A stretch of DNA of 64,000 nucleotides from Toxonevra muliebris (taxonomy: Eukaryota > Arthropoda > Insecta > Diptera > Pallopteridae), in NCBI GenBank assembly GCA_963691655.1, contig OY829326.1, positions 71,045,235 through 71,109,234 on the forward strand. The letters run 5' to 3'. Below, in pieces: positions 36,166 through 46,670 of the stretch (its first letter is position 1; each line of letters opens with the position of its first letter). The notes under the pieces are model-generated. The model saw nothing but the letters and a program-made list of their open reading frames with translations, was not told where the DNA came from and searched no databases. A program made the translations under genes and the position numbers.

Positions 36166-39100
36166 AAATTTACTGCTGCATTGTGTTATTATTCCAAAGT
36201 TAAAGTAAACTATAGCTCTCGTTACTAAATTAAACGAACAATTTCCAGATTATTTTTAAGTACTTTTTATCCAACCGAATGAACTTATTTCGTGAATAGT
36301 TTTTCAATATTAAAAAAAAAACTTTTCTAATTTTTGTTAGCAAAATTACTTTTTCAACAGAAGCTTTGTTTACAATTTCGAGTACTTTATATGAGTTTTT
36401 CGCCCTCTACTACAATTTATGAGTATTCTTCAACTGCAGCCACTCATTTCCCCTTAAATGTGCATTTGGTTTTCCATATATATATATATATGTGTATTTT
36501 TCAAATGCACACGAAAAAAGTGTTATTATTATTATTTTTCCAAACGAATACTGATATAAATAAAAAATTTAATTTTGCTTTATTGCACAAAATACGAAAT
36601 TCTTTATTTGTTTTTTACTACTACTTCATTACGTATTACATATAACACTTGAAGGTAACAAAGTAAACAACAACAAAAATACAGCTATGTATATGGTGTC
36701 AATATTTCCGCATTTGTTAAATTCCAAAAACCAAAAAAAAAAGAATTCGAAAATGAAATTACTTACACTTGTTTTTTTTAGCATTTCGATTTAAGCTTAA
36801 AATATAAATCCTGCAACAACAAGGAACGCGTACATGTTTTTATTTTTAAATAAAATCTACTTTCTGATATGGATTTATTTCATATTGTAGGTACATATTT
36901 GATATTGTTTTTAGTACGGATTTTGGATATATTGACAGAAGTTTTTTGTAATAAAGTAAAAAGTGTAAACAAGCCTTGAGAAAAAAAAAATAGGAATAAA
37001 AACTTAAAATGAATTTCGTATTTTTTTTTTTTTTTTTTTTGTTTATTTGTAAATTTTAATTAACTTTTATTGTAAATTGTTGTTACAGTTTCAGTTTTTG
37101 AAGAGACATTTTGCTTAAATATAACAACTTTATGTTAGATTCATATTATTTGAAATTCATTTCTTTATTATATTTCTTCTGGTTTTTAAATGGAAACAAT
37201 TCCTATTTTAAAAATGGAGCATAAGTTTAATGACATAAAAATACTTTTCTTTACTAAACCTTTTGTTTTTTTTTTTTAACAATGAAATCCACTTCGTCTC
37301 AAACTTTTGCTGGCTCTTCTGTTGCTTTGCTACGAAAAGACATCAGCAACAACAACATTACAAAAGCATCATCATTACACTCACATACAATGCACCCCTG
37401 CGGATATATGCGTATAAGAGAGAAAATGAACGTGTCTCTCGGCGTGTGTGTATGTGTGTGGTATAAAAATAAATGGAGTATAAAAAACTGTACATGAGAT
37501 GCACTTACACTTTTTTTCTTTTTTGTTTTTGTTGTTGTTCTTCCTAGATACAACTATAAAATTGCTGTGCTTTTGTTTAATGAAAATTGCAGTGACAAGT
37601 GCTGCCAAAAAAATAACAGAAAAAGGGAGAAGCAGAGTAGAGAAAAGTAACGTAAAGCTGAAAAAATAACAAAACTTTTGCAAAAATAGCGGATGAGAGA
37701 AAAAAAAAGTGAAATCACTTACATTCTCCCATCATTATTTTTTTTGTTGTGTACTTTTCTGTTTGCTTATTACAAAAGTATTCACTATGATGCAAAGCAT
37801 AAAATGCTTCGTTTAATTTTTTTTCTCTCTGCTTTGTTTTTTTTTTTAATTTATGCGCATTGGCAACAACAAAATTAGCGCTCACTGAAATTATAAAAAA
37901 CAAAATGTTAAAAATATGTTACAAAAATTTAGGTCGGCTCAAAAGGAAAGTACAAAAACAAAATGTCATGAAAAGAGTGGAGGACATTCCAGCACAGAAA
38001 TAGCACAAATAACGCAGGCAGAATACGCCTGCAACAAAGCAAAGAAAGAAAATTACTACAGCAAAAAAGGAAAAAATCCCTATGAAAATGTCAACATTTT
38101 GGCTTGTGTGCACAAGAAGGCAGGCAGGTAATGATAAATTACACAAAAGCATTAAAAATTAAATATTTTATTTATTTCTTTAAAGTAGAAGAGGAATAGC
38201 TTAGTAGTAGGCGTATTCAACAACGCATACTATGATAGCCGGTAACTAAGAAGAATTATAGTCTAGAATGTCACATAACTAAACAGTTTTGCCAAACATA
38301 CTTTCAAGTTTATGCTCACATAAATAAGGCACGACCTTTTTTATATTCATGGGTATGAGAATTTCTTTTAACAATTTCATTAAAAATCTTCAAGAATCGG
38401 GAGTAGGAGAGGCAGTGAAGATGAAATCTAAACGCAAAAACGGTCTAACTTTTTATAAGGAACAGCTTCGCCTGAGATATCAAGCCTCTAGATTTTGAAT
38501 GATTTTTTTTTTCATAGTCGAGTTCGCCACTTTATTTTTCCGAAAATCAAGCTTTGTGTGCCCTAAATAAATCAGATTCTCTCTATTTGGCATATGGGTT
38601 TGGTCGAACGTTTTTCAATTTCAATTGTAGTTTTTAAAATATATTTCTAATTGGGATAGCGACTTGAAATTTCATTTGGTTTGCTGTGAATGCGCACTAG
38701 AGTACATGACGATAGTTGCAAAAGCATATTCTAGCTAAAACGCGCTCATTTCTTTGCTAACCGTAAAAGAGACTAGTTCTAGCAGGAGGTGAACAAGAAA
38801 GTTTATTTTCTTGATTTTTTTTTGAATACCAGTAAAAGTTTATATTAAATTTTAGTCACCTTAATGTTAATAAAAATCAATTAATTTAACGCTAATTTTA
38901 ACCTGAAATCGGTAGTCAGGGAAGTTTAACAGAAATACAAAACGTAAGTTAAACATTAAATCAAAATTATCTAAAATATCAATTTTGTTTACTGTGAGGT
39001 CATCTAACGGTCCTAAGCTCTTTTGCGAAAACACACATGGAAATTTTTTAGACGCATATGAAATTTTAAAACATTATCTACAATTTAGTGAAAGTCGTCA

Positions 39101-39323
39101 TGGAGCCTTAATTGAAATCTACAATGAAAAATAACTAAACCTTCCATGAAACGAACGAAATACATGCTAGCGTAAATCTAACCTTAACCTAGCTATAAAT
39201 ATAATAGAGTTTTGATTTTTTTTTTGTTTAATTGATAATATTTTACAAATTACAGAAAAATATAACTTTTATAGTTCTAACCACTATTTATGAACTCGTG
39301 GATCTTTTTTGGAAAGCCTTCCA
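36166..39323. other. Long gene-free stretch
   Basis: AT-rich with a TA run near 36479-36491, a T20 run at 37021-37040, CA/GT microsatellite near 37443 and many short homopolymers. Overlapping frames at 36334-36645 and 37263-38152 are biased and unrecognised. No exon with good splice sites or known domain was found. Confidence 0.4.
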
Positions 39324-40202
39324 TTAGAGATTTGATAGTTGTTTCAGACACCTTTTTGCCCATCTCCTTTTAAAATCTTCGATATTTTGGGACACCTTTT
39401 TTGTGCTCTTTAAGTTTCTTTTCACAAGAGCCCAATATCTCTCCACTGGTCTTAGCTCCGGATAATTTGGAGGATTGGCCTCTCTTGGTACAAAAACTAT
39501 GTCATTACTTTGGTACCACTCCAGAGCTTTCTTGCCGTAGTGACATGATGCCATATCGGGCTAAAAATATGTGGACACATTGTGCTCTCTTATGAAAGGA
39601 AGAAGTCTTTTTTTCAAATCTTCTTTGATGTATATTTCGGTATTTATAGAGCCCACTGTAACAAATGACTTGCTTCTTTTGCCATACATGCATATAGCTT
39701 GCCATACCAGGATTTTTTTTGGAAATTTTGTCTGCTTTTGGATTCTAAATTCTTCTTCGACATTTCCTCGAGCATCAGCAACATAAAAATTTTGACCCGG
39801 AAGCTGCGTAAAATCTGCCAGTACATAGGTTTCGTCGTCCATTATACAAGATGAATATTTTTATATGAAATTCGATTTTAATTTCCGAGCTCTACGTTTG
39901 GCGTCTAAATTCTGGAACTTTTTGGACTTTGTATGTTTTCAAACCTGTATTGGCTTTAACTTTTCGCACCAAATAGTCAGAGCACTGGGCTATCCGGGCA
40001 GTTTTTCTACCAGATGTGCTTGGAGATCTTTTCAATATGCTTTCTATTTTCTTGGCTTCCCAATATCATGTGGTTTTCTTCCCGAACCAGGTTTCCTATC
40101 GATGGTCAAATTCTCCTGAAACTGTTTAATAACATTGGACGGCAAACCTTCAATTCTTTGGCCAATTTTTTGTAGGACCAATTTGGATTTTTCTTCACTC
40201 AT
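39324..40202 (-). pseudogene. Tc1/mariner-superfamily DD37E transposase pseudogene
   Basis: The C-terminal catalytic half is in one frame from 39842 to 39324, broken by a single TAG at 39561-39563. Motifs are MDDETYVLADF (first Asp), PDMASCHYGKKALEWY (second Asp) and NPPNYPELRPVERYW (Glu). There are 37 residues between the second Asp and the Glu, so the family is DD37E, known from dipterans. The TAG sits just before P-D, where relatives have Gln (CAG to TAG). The N-terminal half (40202 to about 39860) starts MSEEKSKLVLQKIGQRI and carries a GSGRKP box, but it has frameshifts and stops and is shorter than usual. TIRs were not identified. Confidence 0.85.
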
Positions 40203-40740
40203 TTTGATCAAACTCACAATAAATCGACATGTTTGTCATTAAAAATAACAACTGAAATATTTTTCAAAGATGACTAGATCAAAGAAATTTTTAAATTTTA
40301 CACTCAAAAAAAATTATTAGGTAAAACGTGTGTTAAGATTTTTCCAACATTTTCTGTGAAATTATCTGAACCTATAAAAGAAATATAAAAAGGAATGTCA
40401 GCTACATTTTTTTTAAAATCTGTTAAAGTGTTCAGTGGTTATAGCGCTGATCAAAAATGATGGAAACCGCAAATACAAGTCTAAATTACGGTCTAAAGGA
40501 GATCAGCTTCCTCCAAACTTCAGAATGATCTGAGAACTCTTTCGACTTTTGTCCAGCCGTTGTATGGACTCAAAACACTGCGGAAACAAATTGGAAGAAG
40601 AGCTTCGATTTTGATGGAATTCGGCCGCTAAGTTCAAATGTGATTAGCCTGTTTAGATTTCGCCACAAACTAAGCTTAAAGATATAATTTTCATCATATT
40701 TAACAAGCTATAGGTGTAGAATGCGCAATTTAATATTCCA
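40203..40740. other. No recognisable feature
   Basis: AT-rich sequence probably including the outer part of the transposon above. I see no inverted terminal repeat and no gene. Confidence 0.35.
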
Positions 40741-40990
40741 GAAATTTATTTTATTTAATTATGTTGATATTGGACTTTTCAGAAAGTTAAACAGTTTTTA
40801 TTAGAATTCTTTAATGTTGGAATAAAAGTCATATTAAGGAATGTAACTTTTGACTTTGTCCATTTTTATTTATTTTTCAGCATGATTGCATACTTTTAGG
40901 GTTAACACAAAAGTTTAATTTCAATTTAAGTCGAAAAAATCATGTTCAGGCCTATTTCTCAATTCGATTATTTCCTAGGAGAGGAAAATA
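40741..40990 (+). repeat. Dispersed repeat, copy 2 of 2
   Basis: Collinear with 18741-18975. It has an extra 20 or so bases around AAGGAATGTAACTTTTGAC and small indels. Same orientation. No terminal repeats or coding sequence are seen. Confidence 0.65.
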
Positions 40991-41088
40991 GCTGAGCTTG
41001 GTTTTGCATATTCCGATAAAGAAAGGTGCCTTCTAAAATTGAGAAAAAATCCTGAAACATGTTTTCATATATTTTCTAGATTTTTTCT

Positions 41089-41788
41089 CCCAAACTTCAT
41101 CAATTTTCAGTTTTCGTATTTTCAAAAATGCTGAACTTCGGTGTCAATTCAATTTTATTTTTTCATTATTTTTACCTGACCAGGTCGATCAACATATGCG
41201 AAAGACAGTGGCACCCAAACTTTATCAATTTTTAGTTTTCGTATTTTCAAAAATACTGAACTTCGTTGTCAATTCAATTTTATTTTTTCATTATTTTTAC
41301 CTGACCAGGTCGATCAACTTATGCGAAAGACAGTGGCACCCAAACTTCATCAATTTTTAGTTTTCGTATTTTCAAAAATACTGAACTTCGGTGTCAATTC
41401 AATTTTATTTTTTCATTATTTTTACCTGACCAGGTGACGACCTCGATAGCCTAGTGGATAGTGCACTAGACTTTCATCTGGGAGGTTCGGGTTCGATTCC
41501 CGTCTTCGTCTGGTGGTTAATTTTCATTACTTTCTTATATTCACTATCAATATGAAGTGTATGAGAATTATAAGATAGTGTACAAGTACACACATTGGTT
41601 GGTAATGGCAAAACCACCAAGCCGATAAAAAATTGCCACACCGCCGTTCGGAATCGGCGTTAAACTGTAGGTCCAATTATGTGGTATCACAATGGGCCGT
41701 TCAGGCCTAAGTGTGTCTCTCGACAGCCACTCCAACCTAACCTAACCTACCTGACCAGGTCGATCAACATATGCGAAAGACAGTGATA
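41089..41788. repeat. 125-bp tandem repeat, three units, third split by a SINE
   Basis: Units begin CCCAAACTT at 41089, 41214 and 41339, exactly 125 bases apart and nearly identical. Each contains GTATTTTCAAAAAT, TACCTGACCAGGTCGATCAAC and GCGAAAGACAGTG. The third unit is interrupted after 41435 and resumes at 41761. The two parts (97 and 28 bases) sum to 125 once the target duplication is counted once. Confidence 0.92.
41436..41747 (+). mobile_element. Full-length tRNA-derived SINE with target duplication
   Basis: This is a 312-bp element with a pol III promoter head: A box GATAGCCTAGTGGATAGTGC and B box GGTTCGATTCC. It resembles tRNA-Glu or tRNA-Asp. A unique body follows, then a 3' end of AACCT repeats. 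A 13-bp target duplication TACCTGACCAGGT flanks it (41423-41435 and 41748-41760). Partial copies lie at 11246, 26838-27045 and 27450. Transcription by pol III and mobilisation by a LINE partner are inferred from SINE biology. Confidence 0.92.
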
Positions 41789-41956
41789 CTTAAATTCCTT
41801 TTTCTTCCGCAATTGATCATCCATTGAAACAAACAACATGCCACCTGCATATGGCACAGGATACTCCATTTTTGTTGTACAGCCAGCGATAGCCTTTGAA
41901 ATTATGTAAAGCTCCTTTTCATCCCCTTTTCTTGCGGCGTTTTCAGCGCTTTCCAT
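41789..41956 (-). pseudogene. Possible LINE endonuclease-RT linker fragment
   Basis: The minus frame reads NAARKGDEKELYIISKAIAG and, further on, MDDQLRKKKEFKYH. The pattern G/D-x-K/R-x-L/V-Y-x-I-x-K-x-L/I-A-G followed by D/E-x-Q is typical of the segment just before the RT domain in RTE- and R1-type elements. No RT core is attached. The frame runs into the 125-bp repeat, which suggests the repeat arose next to, or from, this retroelement. Confidence 0.5.
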
Positions 41957-44091
41957 TTTGAATGAATTTTCCGATACAAACTCGTTGCCTTGTAATAATA
42001 TCAGAAAATTTCCCTTACCAATTTACAAGCAAAACAAGACCATAATCAAATGAAAAGTACATATCAATTACCACTGTTTATTTTTCAAAGTTTATGAAAA
42101 AAGGAAATTAAGAAAAATTAGTAAAACTATTGACTTTAAAACAAATTTCTGCTATGTGCTTGAAGCAATATGAATGGTAGCACTCAATACCTTTCATAAT
42201 GCCACAAACTACAACTACATGCATACAGAAAAGCATACATCTGTACTTGTGGTATCTTTTCTCTACGTATAATCGATCTTGGTAATAATAAATTGATAAC
42301 TTTTTCGTAATACTACTGGTTTTTTTTTTTTTTTTTTTTGAGCAACTTTCTTGCAGGCGCATTTTGGCAATTAAAACTTTATCGTCATCGAGAACGCTTT
42401 ACAATTTTATACTCAACACTTTTATACACGCAAACACATACACTCACAAGTAAATACGTATTTGTATGCAGGTGTGCATTTACATGTATTTTAACAAAAA
42501 TATTGCAAATATTGAGTAAATATTTTAAAAACTTTTACTGCAGTAGTAGTCGTCGTCGTTATGTCTTGTTATGGTTGTTGCTGTTGTTGTAATCGTTATG
42601 CAATTTGCGGCCGATTTAAATATTCGATTTTCAAAAAGGTATCGAAAAGTAAGTGAAAAGTTTTTCGATTAAGCACGTTTTTCAAGCAAACACATGCATA
42701 TTTATACAAATACAAACAAACACACACATTTATACCCACACTTTTACAATCACAGCGCACAGGAAACTCACATAACCACAGAGGATCAGTTTTTTTTTTT
42801 TCTATTTATTTTTGGAATTTCGAGGAAGAAATATTTATTTTCCATAATTTCGAGTTTTTTTCGTATTGATTTGATGCTTATTTATGTAAAATCTTTAGTT
42901 ATTTAGAAAATAAATGTATGTACATTAATTTTACATACAAAGTTTCCGCAAAATTTTTAATTGTTTACATATGCATATACACTGTACACATTTTTGACAC
43001 AGGTGCCAACATTGACAAGTTTGAAAAATATTTTCAAATTTAATTCGTATTCATCATGAAACATCAAATATTTGATATATGTATGTTTGATTGTAAAGCT
43101 GTTGTTGCTTTTGTTGTTGTCAGTTTATCAAGCAATATGTTTTTGGTTGCTGTCGTTGTTGTTCAACTTTTCATATACAACTGTCAACAGAATTCTTTTA
43201 ACAATTGATTTTTGTACGCATTTATTTAAATATATTTATGCATATGTCATGACATATGTCACGTGACATGTTATTTTCAATTCATTGATGCATGACGATA
43301 AACACATGTGACGACTACAGTTTCAGCTCAGTGTGAGTGAGTATTAGTGTATTTCAATATGTGTATGAGTACGAAAAATATGATGCTGTAAACCATGGCT
43401 GAATAAAGAAATAAGAACTTTACTTAAAAGTGAGAACTTTACTTTATATAAAAAAAAAAATTATGATTGGGTATTTCTAATATGAAAATGTTTTCCCTGT
43501 GCTCTGTTTCTGAAGTCGTTGGTCCGCCCTATAATGTTCCATTGATTTATTGTTATGCAACTGCAGTGAATCTGAAGTCAACTGCCAATTGTGTGTCAAT
43601 TTTGCCACATATCTTTCAGGCTTTTTAACAATTAAATGGTTTTCGATGCATATTTGCTTTACCTGAAAAAATCTATTGTGAGAAAGCTCCATTGGTTTTC
43701 GAGGAAAAAAGTAGATGATTCTTTTTTAAAAAGCCACTGTTTTATGAATTCTATTCATTCTAATCTAATCAAAAAGATGTGCATTATTAAAATTTTAAAA
43801 TACAGGGTGATTCAGAATTGCATACAGATGTTTTACCACATATTCTTTAGATCAAGATGAGTTAGAAAATTCAGCTGTTTTATTGGAGTTACTGCAATTG
43901 GTAACTACACTTATGGTAAAAATTATCTGTGCAAGCTATGTTGGGCCTACCTTTTGATCGATATTTCAATATATTGAAGTTTATTAGGTGATACAATACA
44001 GGAACAATGAAATAAGTAATCCATGGAGGCAGTTACTTATGACATATCGAAAAAAAAAGAAAATTCGACACCGCATTTGTACTTCACCACA
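41957..44091. other. No recognisable gene
   Basis: AT-rich with a T19 run near 42320, CA microsatellite near 42430 and 42720, and GTT/GTC repeats near 42560 and 43105. The frames at 42108-43266 and 43477-43860 are unrecognised. Nothing else is supported. Confidence 0.4.
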
Positions 44092-44334
44092 CGCCAGCCT
44101 ACACTCTAGTAGAGCACAACAGCGCTAGAGGAGCGCAAGCTAGCTTGTTCATTTACTACACGCCAGTCTACGCACAGCAGCGATACAGAAGCGCAAGCTG
44201 GCATGTTCGTTTACTACACACCGGTCTACGTACAGCAGCGCTACATGAGCACAATCTAGGATATTCATTTACTACATGCCGGTCTATGCACAGCCGCGCT
44301 ACAGTAGCGCAATCTAGCTTACTTATTTACTACA
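44092..44334. repeat. 58-bp tandem repeat, four units
   Basis: Units start at 44092 (69 bases, with an 11-base insertion), 44161, 44219 and 44277 (58 bases each). Each reads like CGCCAGTCTACGCACAGCAG... and ends TTTACTACA. A partial fifth unit follows. The open frame 44145-44402 is produced by the array. It is notably GC-richer than its surroundings. Confidence 0.88.
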
Positions 44335-44847
44335 CGCCGCACAGTGTCGCGTCTCCATATAACCAGTGGCCAAAAATTGTAAACGTTGTTCAATCTCTAT
44401 GAAACTTTGCAAATGTTGTTTTTTGGTTAAAGTAAACTTCGAAAGAAAAAATTTTTAAAATTGGCCCACTGCCACGCCCACCACCCATACGAATGAAATA
44501 CTCATTTTGAAAAAAAAAACATACCAAATATAAACACCAGAATGCTCAGTTTAAGTGTGTGAAGTTATAGCAGTAACAATGTTTATTAGGCGACCATTCC
44601 CACTTTATAAAATAGCTATTGTTTATTAAATAATTATAATAACTATAAACAGCTCAATTACAACTTTATGTAACAGTTTTTCCCTTACATAACGAAGTTT
44701 ATTAATTTGCATTTACATTAATGAAGATATAAAATATGAACTATTCGTTTTCGCTTTCTGAATCATAACTAAATGATAAATCGTTTAAAATTAAATTTCC
44801 AAAATCTATTCCCGGAATAAAAAAAAAGTGTAGAAAGCACTTCCTTC
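44335..44847. other. No gene; one CACGCCC module
   Basis: CCCACTGCCACGCCCACC near 44463 belongs to the module family noted at 5790 and 11553. The block GCGTCTCCATA near 44348 recurs at 10649 with similar flanks (GGCCAAAAAT/GGACAAAAAT). Nothing else is seen. Confidence 0.4.
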
Positions 44848-45150
44848 TTAAAATAAAATATGCTTTGAAGTATTTTCGGTAATTGTATGTTTCGTAGAAT
44901 GAATTTTTCTATGAGCGGAAGTAATTGGCTCCAAAGAAAGTAACATAGTTACTAATACATTCCTATTTGAGGATTCCCGAGAAGTTTTTCGTGTATTATT
45001 TAAGCGAAACTTTTGAAATTCCTTATGTCTTGCTCCAAGTACATCTTCTGCAAGCATTCCAATTGGAATGCAAAAATATTTAATAATATCCAACCCGTAT
45101 AATAATATTTTGTGTACTGCAGGCATGATATACCAAGAATAGTTTTCCAT
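44848..45150 (-). pseudogene. TE-linked arthropod ORF (PIGML/EARHKEF family) fragment
   Basis: An open frame of 100 residues: YSWYIMPAVHKILLYG, IPIGMLAEDVLGARHKEF, NTRKTSRESSNRNVL and MLLSLEPI. The order matches a protein I associate with repetitive, probably DNA-transposon-borne genes in many arthropods (W-x-x-M-P...HK-x-L, P-I-G-x-L-x-E/D). I cannot assign its superfamily or function. A second fragment lies at 12060-12197. A start Met is present, but the family is longer at the N-terminus, so this is partial. Confidence 0.5.
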
Positions 45151-45499
45151 TAACTAAACTATACTTTAATGCAGGGATGACTAGCCAGAAACTCATATAG
45201 CTGAAAATAAAAAAAAAAACATCATCACGATCATTACCAACATATTCTCCGTTGAAAACTTAATTCATCTTTATAGACCTGATATTCTCCGCCCCTCCTA
45301 AAATTTAAATATTCATATTTTGTTACCATAACTGAACAACAATAAGATAACTCACACAATTCTTTTTGATTTCGCTTAAATCAAAACTAGACTGAAGCCC
45401 CAACAAATACATGGTTTCGAAAAAATAACGTTTCTACTGCAAGAGTCCCATCACTTTATAAACTTTAGTCTTTCATAAAAGCTTTTGGGCTTATATGGA
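45151..45499. other. No recognisable feature
   Basis: AT-rich spacer between two transposase remnants. I see nothing in it. Confidence 0.35.
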
Positions 45500-45722
45500 C
45501 GTACCGCCACTGCATACCCAACACCTAAAAAGGTCCAAGAACCCAACAAATTATTGGAGCGGCAGCCTTTCCAGAACTTTACCAACTCTCAGACAAATAT
45601 TTGTGCATGCTTGCTACGTTTGCACCTTCTGAAGGAGTTTTCTCTAAAGCTGGTCAAATTATTAACGACAGAAGTAATAGACTACAAGGGTACAAACTAG
45701 ATAAAACTATTTTTTTAAACAG
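45500..45722 (+). pseudogene. hAT transposase C-terminal dimerisation domain remnant
   Basis: One frame reads FPELYQLSDKYLCMLATFAP and continues SEGVFSKAGQIINDRSNRLQ, then TIFLNSNF and a stop. This is the hAT-C dimerisation motif (Y-P-x-L, A-K-Y-L, P-S-E-R-x-F-S, N-R-L, F-L-N-x-N). The usual Arg of P-S-E-R is Gly here. The preceding NYW is in another frame, so there is a frameshift at about 45565. The BED finger and the catalytic core are missing. Confidence 0.8.
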
Positions 45723-45999
45723 TAATTTTGACTATTAATATTTTTGATTTTTAATAAGTACCTTGAAATAAAATTTGTTGTTTTTTATTACTTTTGTTTC
45801 AATTGAAATTTTAAATAAAATTGTTTGTTTTATATCGTAAATGAATACATACACAATAATAGTAATACAGAACTTTGCTAAAGTTGAAGGACTTCAAAAT
45901 AATATATTTATCTACCCATTTGAATTATAAATGCTATAAATTTTGCAACTTAAATGAAACAAAGAAAACGAAATGCAAAAATATATTCTGTCGCATGCG
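45723..45999. other. 3' flank of the hAT remnant, no feature
   Basis: AT-rich. It may include the 3' non-coding part of the hAT element, but no terminus was found. Confidence 0.3.
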
Positions 46000-46256
46000 C
46001 ACATATCGCTCATTTACTAAAAGACTGTCATAAGTCAGGAAACACGATTTTTGAGTTGATGATGCAGAATTATTCATTATGTCACGCTTCATATTGTGTA
46101 AAAATTTCATATTAATATCTTGTATACTCTGCGCGTGAGAATTATAAGATTTCTTCTTTTTTCTGCAAAGTGGGAGTCAATTGAAAACGTTAAACGCGTT
46201 TTCTGCAAAATCGTTGTTGAGTTATGACAGTCTTTTAGTAAATAAGCGATAATGTG
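46000..46256. mobile_element. 257-bp MITE with 30-plus-bp TIRs
   Basis: CACATATCGCTCATTTACTA and 15 further bases at the left are matched, with one indel and one mismatch, by the inverse at the right (TTATGACAGTC through AGCGATAATGTG). The interior has no coding content. Superfamily was not assigned, since the target duplication is unclear. Confidence 0.75.
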
Positions 46257-46421
46257 AGCTTGTAGCTGCTCACTTTCTTATTGGCATTTGTTGCATCAAC
46301 ATGCGTTTTTGGTGTTTCTGTAATTAGCGATTCAAAAATTCACCCGATAAGTTTTTTTTACTCATTTGTGTTTGTGATATTTGGAATACCGTTTTGCAAC
46401 CGATTTCAAAGGTGAGTTAGT

Positions 46422-46670
46422 CAGTGGCAGATACAGGAAGCATTTTTGGAGGGAAATAAAAAATAAAAATTCTTCATATGAACCAAAACGCGAGCTGGAG
46501 CACGTAGGCTTTTTTTTTTTTGCTTTTTTATAAACTTTATCTCGATGTCTAATAATTTCGAAGGTATAGCCATGTGAAAACGGACAGGAACGTTACGCAT
46601 TTTGGGGACAACGTGTTCATTTCACAATTTCAATAATCTACCAAGGTAAAGGATCATGGAACTACTAAAG
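46422..46670 (+). mobile_element. hAT-type repeat beginning CAGTGGCAGAT, copy 2
   Basis: Collinear with 13752-14030 in the same orientation: CAGTGGCAGATACAGGAAGC, ATATGAACCAAAACGCG, GGTATAGCCATGTGAAAAC and CCAAGGTAAAGGATC. About 18 bases present in copy 1 near 13968 are missing here. Non-coding. Confidence 0.65.

Noticed and set aside
41436..41520. Apparent tRNA gene with A and B boxes
   Set aside because: It lacks a paired acceptor stem, continues into a SINE body and is flanked by a target duplication, so it is a SINE head.
44145..44402. Open frame across the 58-bp repeats
   Set aside because: A tandem unit free of stops in one frame produces it; it has no conserved motif.
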